Positions 28,147 to 36,426 of a stretch of 64,000 nt of DNA are shown piece by piece. The translations under genes and the position numbers were made by a program. The notes beneath the pieces are model-generated. The model searched no databases, was not told the DNA's origin, and saw nothing but the letters and a program-made list of their open reading frames with translations. The stretch's first letter is position 1, and the number at the start of each line of letters is the position of its first letter. This DNA is from Streptomyces niveus (GTDB lineage Bacteria > Actinomycetota > Actinomycetes > Streptomycetales > Streptomycetaceae), in assembly GCF_001723055.1 (NCBI RefSeq), contig NZ_MDCR01000054.1:51284-115283 (forward strand), given 5' to 3'.

Positions 28147-28468
28147 GACTCCCCGACGAATATTGGTGTCTATGACGCGTCGTCAAGCGCAAGCGTAAGT
28201 AATGGACACGTTCGAATACCCATCGGCCGGAAATAATCTCCCGACGATCCACATCGCGCCTGATGGAAGCGGTTTTCGGCCATCCCCTGCCTGGAGCGCC
28301 GAAGTGGCTCGCCGTCAAGGTGCACACAACCCCCCTGGGGTCGGTGGCGCTTCATCCACCTGATTGTCTGGAGTCTGCTGCATTTCGCCGTGGTGCACTC
28401 GACAATATGCTCGTACCGCCACACGGCAGAAAACTCCCCCCGCATACAATTCGGAGGACGAAGTCACC
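28147..28468. other. Gap upstream of the PqqD-like gene
   Basis: About 320 bp, AT-richer than the surroundings. At 28173-28187 it contains TGACGCGTCGTCAAG, which looks like the MarR operator at 30391 with two bases inserted. No convincing precursor peptide or ORF was found. Confidence 0.45.
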
Positions 28469-28735
28469 ATGCGATCGGAACGCGGTCTGGAAACGCAAGT
28501 ATTGCCCGACGGCAAGGTCGACTTCTTTCTTCCCCGCACGGGTCTGCGGCATCGCTGTGGTCCCACGGGCACATTGATGTGGATCATTCTCCAGCGCCAG
28601 GACTGGAAGGCCGACCGCGCCGCCGAGGTCCTGGCCGAACAGTGCGGCATCGCCTCGGAGTCGCTGCGGCCCGAGGTGGACGCCTGGGTGAGCCACTTCC
28701 AGGACGAGGGGCTGGTGCGCCGCTGTACGGCGTGA
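28469..28735 (+). CDS. PqqD-like protein (RiPP recognition element fold)
   Basis: 88-aa protein matching the PqqD pattern: an N-terminal strand pair (LETQVLPDGKVDFFLP), then the turn CGPTGTLMWIIL, a helix AAEVLAEQCGI and the final helix VDAWVSHFQDEGLV. PqqD domains bind the leader peptide of ribosomally made peptides and present it to a modifying enzyme, as in PQQ, lasso peptides and sactipeptides. The ATG at 28469 follows GGAGG. No radical SAM enzyme, transglutaminase-like protease or precursor is visible, so it is an orphan between two broken genes. Confidence 0.65.
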   Translation: MRSERGLETQVLPDGKVDFFLPRTGLRHRCGPTGTLMWIILQRQDWKADRAAEVLAEQCGIASESLRPEVDAWVSHFQDEGLVRRCTA

Positions 28736-28741
28736 CGGATG

Positions 28742-29720
28742 TCATGTGCCGGCCGCACTGCCGCCGCCCGGCGGTGCGGCCGGCCGCTCCTCCATGAGCG
28801 TGAAGTCGTTGCCGGGCATCTCCCGCACGTACAACTCGGCGGGGCGCACGAGCAGCACGGGCGCGGTGAGCGTGCCGGGCGATCGGTCGAGAATCGGTTC
28901 GCCGTAGCGGCTCATGGCGGCCAGACGTGGGGCGCTGAACCCGCCGAAGCTGTCCTCGCGGTCCGGCATTCCCTCGAACATCTCACGCCACAGGTTGTCG
29001 TCGCCCCGCCGTCGTCCGGCAGATAGGTGTCCAGCAGGACGAAGGGCGCGTCGCCGGCCGCCGCTGGCGGCCCCTCGACGAGAACGTCCACGACAGCATC
29101 GAAGGACAGCGGCTGCGGCTCGTCACGGCCGAATCCGGGAACGGACGGCACCGCGACCTCCTGGCGGCCGTGGAAGTGTGCCGCGAAGCGGGCGTACTGG
29201 TGGGCACCCCCGGGCGCCATGGGTGAGGGCACGTAGACCAGGTGCCGGGTGGCGGGTCCGCGCGACAGCAGTACGGGCGGTGCGACAGGGGGCCCGCGGC
29301 GACGGCATGGGTGTGTTCGTCCGGCCCGCCCCACTTGAACTCCTCGTGGAGAACGGTCGCCAGCCGGACTGGCGTGCCCTGGTCGCAGACCGCCCCCGTC
29401 GTCAGGGTGAGGCCGGTCGCGGCGCGCCACGCAGCTCGGCGGCGGTCACCGAGTCCATGCCCGCTCCGAGGAAGTCGGTGGCGGGGCCGATGCTGCCGTC
29501 AGGCGCGTAGCCGAGCGGGGCGGCGGCCTCGGCGCTCACCAACCCGGTCAGCACGTCGATCGCCCCGACTGGGCTCAGCCCGGCCAGCCGGTCGCGCGCG
29601 GGGGCGGGCACCGTGGAGAGGCGTTGCGGCGCGTCGAGCGCGGGCGCGTTCATGGCAACGTCGGAGGCGATCCAGTAGCGCTCGCGCTGGCGACACACCC
29701 GAACCGGATTACAGCGCGGC
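28742..29720 (-). pseudogene. Type I PKS remnant: AT end, ACP, thioesterase
   Basis: Minus-strand pieces belong to the last module of a polyketide synthase. QRERYW, typical of an acyltransferase end, is at the start. An ACP helix GAGMDSVTAAELR carries the phosphopantetheine Ser. A terminal thioesterase begins HLVYVPSPMAPGGAHQYARF and ends APVLLVRPAELYVREMPG. KS and reductive domains are missing between AT and ACP. The thioesterase lacks its GHSxGG nucleophile: VLL leads straight into DTYLPDDGG. At least two frameshifts are present. Confidence 0.75.
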
Positions 29721-29741
29721 CCAGTTGGGCGCGGTGTGCGA

Positions 29742-30371
29742 CTACGACGTCGCCGTTTCGGGCGGAGTCGACTCCTTGGAGCCCGCGCCCCGCCGCTCGC
29801 GCTTGATGGCGGCCTCGACCGCGGCGCCGATGCGGCTCAGCGCTGCCAACTCCTGGGGTTTGAGCTCGTCCACCAGGTATTCGCGGACCGCGGCCACATG
29901 CCCCGGCGCTGCTGCCACGACCTTCTCGTAACCGACCTCGGTCAGGATCGCGTTGGTTCGTCTGCCCGAGCCGGGGATCCGGGCCCGGGTGAGCAGTTCG
30001 CGCTTCTCCAGCCGTCCGACGACATGCGACAGCCTTGAAAGCGACGCCGCCGTCCGCACGGCCAGATCGCTCATCTGCAGCGTATGAGCGGGTTGTTCGG
30101 ACAGGACCGAGAGCACCATGTACTCGAAGAAGGTCAGCTGCGACTCACGCTGCATCCGCGCGTCCAAGGCCGCCGGAAGGCTGATCATGATCGCGGAGTT
30201 GGCCAGCCACGCTGCCCGCTCGTCGCCGTTCAGCCATCTCGTCCCGGCATCCGGACCAGTGGTTCCCCCCGAGTCGGAGCGTTGTTCGGCAGGAGCCGTC
30301 GTCTCGGGCGTCGACCCGTTCCGTGGACGCTGGCGGCGTTGTCTGTTCGCGTCAGCCGCGGTACTTGCCAT
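29742..30371 (-). CDS. MarR-family regulator
   Basis: 209-aa repressor. The winged helix is seen in LTFFEYMVLSVLSEQPAHTL, MSDLAVRTAASLSRLSHVV and RLEKRELLTRARIPGSGRR. The first ~45 residues are a low-complexity polar extension, longer than usual. The ATG at 30371 is inside the family range only with this extension; a start nearer the fold is possible. The gene is divergent from an aldo/keto reductase, with two palindromes between them, so it probably represses both. Confidence 0.88.
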   Translation of the reverse strand: MASTAADANRQRRQRPRNGSTPETTAPAEQRSDSGGTTGPDAGTRWLNGDERAAWLANSAIMISLPAALDARMQRESQLTFFEYMVLSVLSEQPAHTLQMSDLAVRTAASLSRLSHVVGRLEKRELLTRARIPGSGRRTNAILTEVGYEKVVAAAPGHVAAVREYLVDELKPQELAALSRIGAAVEAAIKRERRGAGSKESTPPETATS

Positions 30372-30390
30372 GAGCCCATGCTACCCCTTG

Positions 30391-30402
30391 TTGACGCGTC
30401 AA
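30391..30402. promoter_or_regulatory. Perfect palindrome, MarR operator 1
   Basis: TTGACGCGTCAA is self-complementary and lies 19 bp before the marR start. Confidence 0.7.
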
Positions 30403-30419
30403 GTTGGAACGTGTAGTTA

Positions 30420-30431
30420 TTGACGCATCAA
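30420..30431. promoter_or_regulatory. Near-palindrome, MarR operator 2
   Basis: TTGACGCATCAA differs from the first site by one base and starts 29 bp further on, about three helical turns. The pair lies in the divergent marR/aldo-keto reductase promoter. Confidence 0.68.
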
Positions 30432-30573
30432 GTTCGACGCGCTGCCACCCGGCCGCATGACTGATCGCGGTGCGCTGCGCCGTCGACCGCGTCACGCGAC
30501 CTTCCGTGGCGCCGAGACCGGTCCCCGCTCCTAAGCGCGGTGCCGGCGAGTAGATCCAGGAAAGGACAACCGG

Positions 30574-31545
30574 ATGCGATCCACCTCGCTCGGCGGGCTC
30601 GATGTCTCGCGTATCGGTCTGGGCGCCATGGGGATGTCGGCGTTCTACACCGGCGCCGGCCGGGACGACGCCGAGTCGATCCGCACCATCCAGCGCGCTG
30701 TGGACCTGGGTGTCACGCATCTCGACACCGCCGAGGTGTACGGGCCCTACATCAACGAGGAACTGGTGGGCCGCGCCATCAGAGACCGCCGGGACGAGGT
30801 CGTTCTCGCCACCAAGTTCGGCCTCGTCTCCCACACCGGCCGGCCGGGCCCGGACAGCAGTCCCGCCAACATCGGCGCAGCTGTCGACGGCTCGCTTCGG
30901 CGGCTCGGAACCGACCGCATCGACCTCTACTACCAGCACCGGCTCGACCCCGGCACTCCTGTCGAGGAGACGATGGGAACGCTGGCCGAGTTGGTGGACG
31001 CCGGCAAGATCCTCCACATCGGACTCTCGGAGGTGTCCGCGGCGACGATCCGCCGGGCGCACGCTGTCCATCCAGTGGCGGCTGTCCAGAGCGAGTACTC
31101 GCTCTGGACACGAGACCCCGAGGCCGAAGTGCTGCCCACGCTCCATGAGCTCGGTATCGGCTTGGTCCCCTATTCCCCGCTGGGCCACGGCTTTCTCACC
31201 GGTGACATCCGAACCCTGGACGGCCTGGACCCCGCCGACTGGCGTCGCACCAATCCTCGGTTCACCGGCGACAACCTCACGCGCAACCTGCGCATCGTCG
31301 ACCAAGTACGCGAGGTCGCCGACGACATCGGGGCCACTCCCGCGCAGGTCGCTCTGGCCTGGCTGCTGGCACAAGGAGAAGGCATCGCGCCCATTCCGGG
31401 GACGAAACGTATCGACCGGCTCGTGGAGAACAGCGCCGCCGACGGTGTCCGGCTCACCGCGGACCAGATGACCCGCCTGAAGAAGCTGACGCCGGCGTCC
31501 GGCGAACGCCATGCCGAGCCCGACATGGCCGCCATCGACCGGTGA
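30574..31545 (+). CDS. Aldo/keto reductase
   Basis: 323-aa NADPH-dependent barrel enzyme. The catalytic tetrad is visible: Asp and Tyr in [11 protein letters not shown], Lys in LATKFG and His in YYQHRLD. The cofactor-binding tail is [16 protein letters not shown]. It reduces aldehydes or ketones, likely xenobiotic or electrophilic ones. The ATG at 30574 has AAAGGA upstream. It is divergent from a MarR repressor and leads into a Gfo/Idh oxidoreductase after 95 bp, probably one operon. Confidence 0.93.
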   Translation: MRSTSLGGLDVSRIGLGAMGMSAFYTGAGRDDAESIRTIQRAVDLGVTHLDTAEVYGPYINEELVGRAIRDRRDEVVLATKFGLVSHTGRPGPDSSPANIGAAVDGSLRRLGTDRIDLYYQHRLDPGTPVEETMGTLAELVDAGKILHIGLSEVSAATIRRAHAVHPVAAVQSEYSLWTRDPEAEVLPTLHELGIGLVPYSPLGHGFLTGDIRTLDGLDPADWRRTNPRFTGDNLTRNLRIVDQVREVADDIGATPAQVALAWLLAQGEGIAPIPGTKRIDRLVENSAADGVRLTADQMTRLKKLTPASGERHAEPDMAAIDR

Positions 31546-31640
31546 GAAGAGCGCGAAGTGACCGGTTCACCCACGTGATCAGCCGGTTCAGCACCCCAGG
31601 CCCTGATTCCTGTCGCAGCGAAAGAATGGAACACAGCTTC

Positions 31641-32732
31641 ATGTCAAACAGCGTGATTCGAGTCGGCGTTATCGGTGCCGACACCAAGGCGAGCTGGGCC
31701 GGGGCATCGCACATCCCCGCTCTGGCGGCACAGCCGCAGCTCATATTGGCGGCAGTGGCAACGCGGCACGAGGAAAGCGCGCGCAGCGCCGCTGCGGCAT
31801 TCGGTGCCGAGCGTTGGTTCGCCGATCCCTACGAACTCATCGGTGACCCGTCGATCGACCTCGTCACCGTCGCCGTGAAAGTCCCGGCCCACCGTGACCT
31901 TGTGCTCGCGGCCCTCGCGGCCAAGAAGGCCGTGTACTCGGAATCCCCGCTCGGGGCGACCCTTGCGGAGACGGAGGAGATGGCTGACGCGGCCGGCTCA
32001 CTTCACACCGCGATCGGCCTACAGGGCCGGTTCAATCCCTCGGTACGCCGAGCGGCCGAAATCATCACTCAGGGCCGACTCGGCCGACTGCTCTCGGCGC
32101 GCGTCACCGCGACAACTTTCGGCAACGGCCCGGAGTCTGTGAGCGCATACGAGTACTTCGACAAGGCAGCGTCCGGGGCCGGCTTCCTCACCATCGCCGC
32201 GGGCCACGTTCTGGATGTCGTCGAAGCCGTTCTCGGCGACATCACCGAAATCGACGCCCGCACCGAAATCCTGTGGCCGCAGGTCATGTTGGTGGACACC
32301 GGCACGATCACCGACCGGGAAGTCCCGGACCACCTCGACGCCATCGCCAAGACCTCGTCCGGTACGCCGGTCGGAGTGCAGATCCTGGCGGGCGTGCCCG
32401 CGTCGGACGCCAATTTCAGCCTGGAAGTCCGCGGATCGGACGGCTGGCTGAAACTGACCGGCAACCACCCCGCAGGCGTCCAGGTCGGCGACCTCACCCT
32501 CGCGTCGGACATCGACTTCACCCCGCCGGACAGCCCCGTCGCCATCGGCACAGGACCCACGGCCGCCGACATCTGGACCGGTGCGTCCATCAACGTCGGC
32601 GAGGTCTACGCCAGCCTGGCCGACGACATTACCAACGGCACCCACTACACCCCCGGATTCAGCCACGCCCTTCACAACAGCCGCCTCATCGCCCGGGTCG
32701 AACAGGCTGCGTTGACAGGCGTCCGCCGGTAA
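31641..32732 (+). CDS. Gfo/Idh/MocA-family oxidoreductase
   Basis: 363-aa NAD(P)-dependent dehydrogenase-like protein. The Rossmann start reads VIRVGVIGADTKASWAGASH, and the family segment EKP is replaced by YSESPLGATLAE: the usual catalytic Lys-Pro after Glu is Ser-Pro here. Fungal and bacterial Gal80-like members share this change and can act as sensors rather than enzymes. The ATG at 31641 begins the Rossmann strand; 31626 is an alternative. It follows the aldo/keto reductase under the MarR promoter. Confidence 0.85.
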   Translation: MSNSVIRVGVIGADTKASWAGASHIPALAAQPQLILAAVATRHEESARSAAAAFGAERWFADPYELIGDPSIDLVTVAVKVPAHRDLVLAALAAKKAVYSESPLGATLAETEEMADAAGSLHTAIGLQGRFNPSVRRAAEIITQGRLGRLLSARVTATTFGNGPESVSAYEYFDKAASGAGFLTIAAGHVLDVVEAVLGDITEIDARTEILWPQVMLVDTGTITDREVPDHLDAIAKTSSGTPVGVQILAGVPASDANFSLEVRGSDGWLKLTGNHPAGVQVGDLTLASDIDFTPPDSPVAIGTGPTAADIWTGASINVGEVYASLADDITNGTHYTPGFSHALHNSRLIARVEQAALTGVRR

Positions 32733-32996
32733 ACCGGGCCGCGACCGGAATATGCGCGACCGATGCTCATGTGCGCGCGCAACAGATGGCGACGCCGCTA
32801 CCTGTGGGGTTGGGGTACGAGAGTGCGGGAATCGTGGTCGCCGCGGCGGCTACTAACGGCCATAGTTGGTCGTACGGATTCCACATGACCCTGCCCCCCC
32901 AGTTCCTCCCCGGTGGGACGCCGGCCCGGGCGTCTGCCAGTGAGGTGTCTCCCGGACCTCAGAGGGAAACCCGGCGACTGCCATCCGGCCAGGGGC

Positions 32997-33218
32997 TCAG
33001 TCGTGCACGAACACCGCGTACCCCACCATGCCGACAACCACCAACAAGACCAGCACAGCGATCACAATCAGAGGGCCGACACCCCACCCCTTCGGCGGAT
33101 CATTTCTCGGCCCAGCCTCAGACATGCCCCCCTCCGCCGGCGGCGTCTCACCCGGTGGCACGCCACCCTCCCGGCCAGGGGTGGGGTCCGAATCAGGGGC
33201 AGGGTTCGAGTGAGTCAT
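32997..33218 (-). CDS. DUF6480 family small membrane protein
   Basis: 73-aa Streptomyces protein with a Pro/Gly/Asp-rich N-terminal half (PAPDSDPTPGREGG, then VPPGETPPAE) and one C-terminal transmembrane helix, GPLIVIAVLVLLVVVGMVGY. The PGETPPAE block is the hallmark of DUF6480. Function unknown; the N-terminus is probably disordered and the protein single-pass. It stands alone. Confidence 0.8.
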   Translation of the reverse strand: MTHSNPAPDSDPTPGREGGVPPGETPPAEGGMSEAGPRNDPPKGWGVGPLIVIAVLVLLVVVGMVGYAVFVHD

Positions 33219-33342
33219 GCACCCTGGGTGCCCGTTTCACTCGCGGGATAATCCGTCAGATATCGGGCAGCGCAACGCCCCCGGACCATCACGTCCGGGG
33301 GCTCGGCCATGCGCACGGGCCACAGGCGCCACGCCTCGGGAA

Positions 33343-33738
33343 CTACCGAGGGCTCGGGCCCTGGTGACGAGGAGCCTCGGAGAGACCTGCCTCTTCCAGT
33401 GCGAGGCGCAGCACCTCGGTCATGGGGACGGTGACGCAGTCGGGGGTGAGGTCGGGCAGGGGCGCGCGGCCGTACCAGACGTCGCCCATGTCGACGCCGT
33501 TGACCCTCTGTGCCCTGACCGGGTTGTGACTGGTCCCGATCGTCACGACTTCGATCGTCTGCTCGATCACCGGCACCAGGTGCTCGCGCACCAGGGCGAC
33601 GAGGGGGAACCGGACATCGCTGGAGTCGATGCCGTTCGCTTCGCACCAGTCGAGCCATGCCCTGGGGGTGTCGCCGTCGTTGAAGCCCCACTTGGACAGC
33701 AGGTCGGCACTGAACAGCGTCACAGTCGGCTCGCTCAC
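33343..33738 (-). CDS. Unknown 131-aa protein
   Basis: Not recognised. GTG 33738 was chosen over GTG 33747 because GGAGG lies 10 bases upstream and the codon overlaps the stop of the small ORF before it (GTGA), a classic coupling arrangement. The product is soluble, with segments FSADLLSKWGFNDGDTPRAW, LVALVREHLVPVIEQTIEVV and GDVWYGRAPLPDLTPD. It looks like a small Streptomyces-specific protein; no motif suggests a function. Confidence 0.65.
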   Translation of the reverse strand: MSEPTVTLFSADLLSKWGFNDGDTPRAWLDWCEANGIDSSDVRFPLVALVREHLVPVIEQTIEVVTIGTSHNPVRAQRVNGVDMGDVWYGRAPLPDLTPDCVTVPMTEVLRLALEEAGLSEAPRHQGPSPR

Positions 33739-33833
33739 GGGCGCCACGCCTCCACGTAGTCAGGGTGGTCGGGGTGGTCGGAGTGCACGGCGTCGATACG
33801 CATGCAGACTCCCAGGGCCACCAGGTCATCCAC
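33735..33833 (-). CDS. Small ORF (32 aa) coupled to next gene
   Basis: Starts at GTG 33833 with GGGAGG just upstream and encodes DDLVALGVCMRIDAVHSDHP and a short end EAWRP. Its stop overlaps the GTG of the 131-aa gene by four bases. Strong ribosome site, coding-like base use and the overlap support translation. Function unknown; it may be a leader or a partner of the downstream protein. Confidence 0.5.
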   Translation of the reverse strand: MDDLVALGVCMRIDAVHSDHPDHPDYVEAWRP

Positions 33834-33955
33834 CGTCAGCCTCCCGACAACAGGATCTGATTGCTCGACAGGTCAGCAAAGGGGTCGGCAAGTGTTTGAT
33901 CAGACCTGGTCACAGGTTGCCAACACCTGCGACTACGGCCCACCGGCAGGCCAGC

Positions 33956-34921
33956 TCAGCGCACCCGGCCGCGTGGTTTCAGGGCTACCGGCGGGAGTTC
34001 CGGGGCGGGGAGGCGGGTGCCGGCGTAGCCCGTGACCTCGCCGAAGCGGGTGGAGTTCATCCAGTCCTTGCGGGCCGACTCGATTTCCTCGTGGGAGCGG
34101 CCGATGAAGTTCCACCACATCACGATCTCCTCCTCGAACGGCTCGCCGCCCAGCAGCATCAGGCCCGCCTCGGAGTCCGTGCGGATCGGGAGTTCCGTGC
34201 GGCCGCAGCCGAGGTAGAGCATCGAGCCCGCCGGGACCGGGACGCCGTCGACCCGGGCCTCGCCCGACATCGCCAGCACCGCGTACTCGAAGTCCGGGTC
34301 GAGGGGCAGTCGTGCGTCGGTGCCCGGGGTGAGGGTCAGGTCGGCGCCGACCAGGGGGGTGTAGGTGGCGCCCGGGGAGGTGGTGCCGTCCAGGGTGCCC
34401 AGGATGACCGTGGCCGTCAGGCCCGGGGCCGTGACCACGGGGAGGTCCGCGTGGTGCTGGAAGTGCGGGGCCACGTCGCGGTGGGCGTCGGGGAGCGCGA
34501 CCCACAGCTGGGCGCCGTGGAGCAGCCGGGCGTGGGGGCGGGGGCTCTCCTCGGAGTGGCTGATCGCGCGGCCCGAGGTCATCAGGCCCAGCTCTCGGGG
34601 CCGTACGGTCTGGAGGCTGCCCAGGCTGTCGCGGTGCAGGACCTCGCCGTCGTGGAGCCAGCTGACCGTCTGGAGACCCATGTGCGGGTGGGGCGGCACC
34701 TGCATACCGGGCTCGTCGGCGATGTCGTCGGGGCCGTAGTGGTCGACGAAGGCCCACGCGCCGACCATGCGGCGCCCGAGGTTGGGCAGCAGCCTGCGCA
34801 CCTCGGTGGACTCGCCGAGCTTGACGTGACGGGGGCTGAGGAGTTCACGCACCGGCTCGGCGACGACGAAGCCACGGCCGCCGCAGACGGAGAGCGTCGC
34901 CTGACGATCAAGATTGCTCAT
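33956..34921 (-). CDS. Pirin family protein
   Basis: 321-aa bicupin. The N-terminal metal site reads PPHPHMGLQTVSWLHDGEVL, with the HxH, later His and Glu ligands of pirins. The C-terminal cupin includes LGGEPFEEEIVMWWNFIGRS. Some pirins are quercetinases, others redox-sensitive modulators. The ATG at 34921 starts at MSNLDRQ, just before conserved sequence. It is a single gene, divergent from a TPR protein. Confidence 0.92.
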   Translation of the reverse strand: MSNLDRQATLSVCGGRGFVVAEPVRELLSPRHVKLGESTEVRRLLPNLGRRMVGAWAFVDHYGPDDIADEPGMQVPPHPHMGLQTVSWLHDGEVLHRDSLGSLQTVRPRELGLMTSGRAISHSEESPRPHARLLHGAQLWVALPDAHRDVAPHFQHHADLPVVTAPGLTATVILGTLDGTTSPGATYTPLVGADLTLTPGTDARLPLDPDFEYAVLAMSGEARVDGVPVPAGSMLYLGCGRTELPIRTDSEAGLMLLGGEPFEEEIVMWWNFIGRSHEEIESARKDWMNSTRFGEVTGYAGTRLPAPELPPVALKPRGRVR

Positions 34922-35065
34922 GGCGCCCAACCTAATCCCGTCCGGTGCCCCGCGGCAGCATCCACGCGATAACGGTCGATGCGGTGGTGGAATGTTCAAC
35001 AACCTCGGTGTGTTGTGGAACGTGTAAGCAGTCACCGGACATCACCGGGTACCAAGGGAGGGCAA

Positions 35066-35425
35066 GTGACCACCGCCTACTACGACTTCGGAACCGCCGC
35101 CGAGCGCTGGGCACGTGCTCAGCAGTTCTTCGAGGCGCAGGAGTACGTGACGGCCGCCGGCATCCTCGAAGGGCTCGTGGCCGAGGTCCCGGAGCAGGTC
35201 GGGCCCCGGCTGCTGCTCGCCCGTGCGTACTACCACTCCGCTCGGCTCGGGAAGGCCGAGACCGAACTGCTCGCCGTACTGGAGCGCGACCCCGTCGAGC
35301 AGTACGCGCGCCTCATGCTGGGCCGCACGCTGGAGCGCCTGGGGCGGGACGGCGACGCCACGCCGCATCTGCGGATGGCCGCCGCGCTCGCGGGCGAGTT
35401 CCCCACGAAGGGCGAGACCGTCTAG
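35066..35425 (+). CDS. Small tetratricopeptide-repeat protein
   Basis: 119-aa helical protein with about three TPR units: AERWARAQQFFEAQEYVTAA, RLLLARAYYHSARLGKAE and YARLMLGRTLERLGRDGDA. TPR proteins are scaffolds. GTG 35066 follows GGGAGGG and fits the first repeat. Its stop overlaps the convergent ligD-type gene by four bases. Confidence 0.85.
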   Translation: MTTAYYDFGTAAERWARAQQFFEAQEYVTAAGILEGLVAEVPEQVGPRLLLARAYYHSARLGKAETELLAVLERDPVEQYARLMLGRTLERLGRDGDATPHLRMAAALAGEFPTKGETV

Positions 35426-36426
35426 AGCAGGGCGTCCAGCCGGCGGCGCGCCGGCGCGAGTGACCTGCCCCTGGCCGGAACATCGGACCAGGGGCGGGTA
35501 CGCGCCTGCTCCAGTACGTCTGTGACCGTCCAGCGCCGCGCGGTGACCGCCGGGTCCTTCACCTGGTCCCAGCTGATCGGCGTCGCGACCGGAGCGCCTT
35601 CCTTCGGACGTACGGAGTAGGGCGCGACGGCCGTCTGCGCGTACGCGTTGCGCTGCACGTCCAGATAGAGCCGGCCCGCGCGGGCGTCCGTGCGCTGCTC
35701 CGTCGTGAGGCGGTCCGGATCGCGGGCAGCCAGTACGCGGGCCACGTCCATGGCGAAGGCCCGTACCTCGTCGAACGCGGTACGTCTGTCCAGCCGGACG
35801 ATCACATGCAGGCCCTTGGAGCCGGTCGTCATCGCCGAGGCGGGCAGGGCCAGTTCGTCCAGCAGTTCGCGCAGCAGCAGCGCGGCGGCGCGTACGGGCT
35901 CGAAGTCGTCCCGCGCCGGATCGAGGTCGAACACCAGCCGGTCCGGGTGGTCGGGGCGGTCCGCCCGTGACAGCCAGCGGTGGAAGGTGACGCTCGCCTG
36001 GTCGGCGAGAAACACGAGCGTCGCCGTGTCGTCGCACACCGGGTGGGTGACGGTCCCGCCCTTCTTCGCCATCTCGGCCCGCCGCGCCCAGTCGGGATAG
36101 TTCCCCGGGATGTTCTTCTGCATGAAGCGGGGGCCGTCGAGACCGTCCGGGTGCCGCTCCAACATCAGTGGTCTGCCCCTGAGTTCGGGCAGCATGTGGC
36201 GGGCGACGGAGCGGTAGTACTCGACGAGATCCGCCTTCGTGACGTCCGCGCGCCCGCCGTCCGCGCGCCCGCCGTCAGTCCGGCCGCCGTCAGTCGGCCC
36301 GCCGTCCGTCGATCGGGCGGAGCCGGGGAAGAGAACCTTCCGCGGCCGGTGGATCCGTACGGTCCGGCGGCCCGCCCGTACGCTCCCCTCCTCCGTGCCC
36401 GCGGAGTCCGCGCCCGTCGCGCTCAC
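35422..36426 (-). CDS. ligD: LigD-type polymerase/primase domain protein
   Basis: 334-aa stand-alone NHEJ polymerase (AEP/PrimPol fold) that fills gaps and adds bases during double-strand-break repair with Ku and a ligase. Seen: LMLERHPDGLDGPRFMQK, the metal-binding FDLDPARDD, and TTGSKGLHVIVRL with the catalytic His. The start is GTG 36426, overlapping the WhiB stop (GTGA). Residues ~38-62 are a low-complexity linker of DGG(R/P)(T/A) units encoded by a 15-bp tandem repeat. There is no ligase or nuclease domain; those must be elsewhere. Confidence 0.92.
   Translation of the reverse strand: MSATGADSAGTEEGSVRAGRRTVRIHRPRKVLFPGSARSTDGGPTDGGRTDGGRADGGRADVTKADLVEYYRSVARHMLPELRGRPLMLERHPDGLDGPRFMQKNIPGNYPDWARRAEMAKKGGTVTHPVCDDTATLVFLADQASVTFHRWLSRADRPDHPDRLVFDLDPARDDFEPVRAAALLLRELLDELALPASAMTTGSKGLHVIVRLDRRTAFDEVRAFAMDVARVLAARDPDRLTTEQRTDARAGRLYLDVQRNAYAQTAVAPYSVRPKEGAPVATPISWDQVKDPAVTARRWTVTDVLEQARTRPWSDVPARGRSLAPARRRLDALL
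36246..36305 (-). repeat. 15-bp tandem repeat, four units, inside ligD
   Basis: Units at 36246, 36261, 36276 and 36291. The first two are identical (CCGCGCGCCCGCCGT) and the other two vary. They encode DGGRA/DGGRT/DGGPT pentapeptides on the minus strand. Because 15 is a multiple of three, copy-number change would keep the frame. Confidence 0.85.

Noticed and set aside
28263..28577. Possible RiPP precursor upstream of or over the PqqD-like gene
   Set aside because: The frame overlaps the real gene, has no leader/core pattern and lacks a ribosome site.
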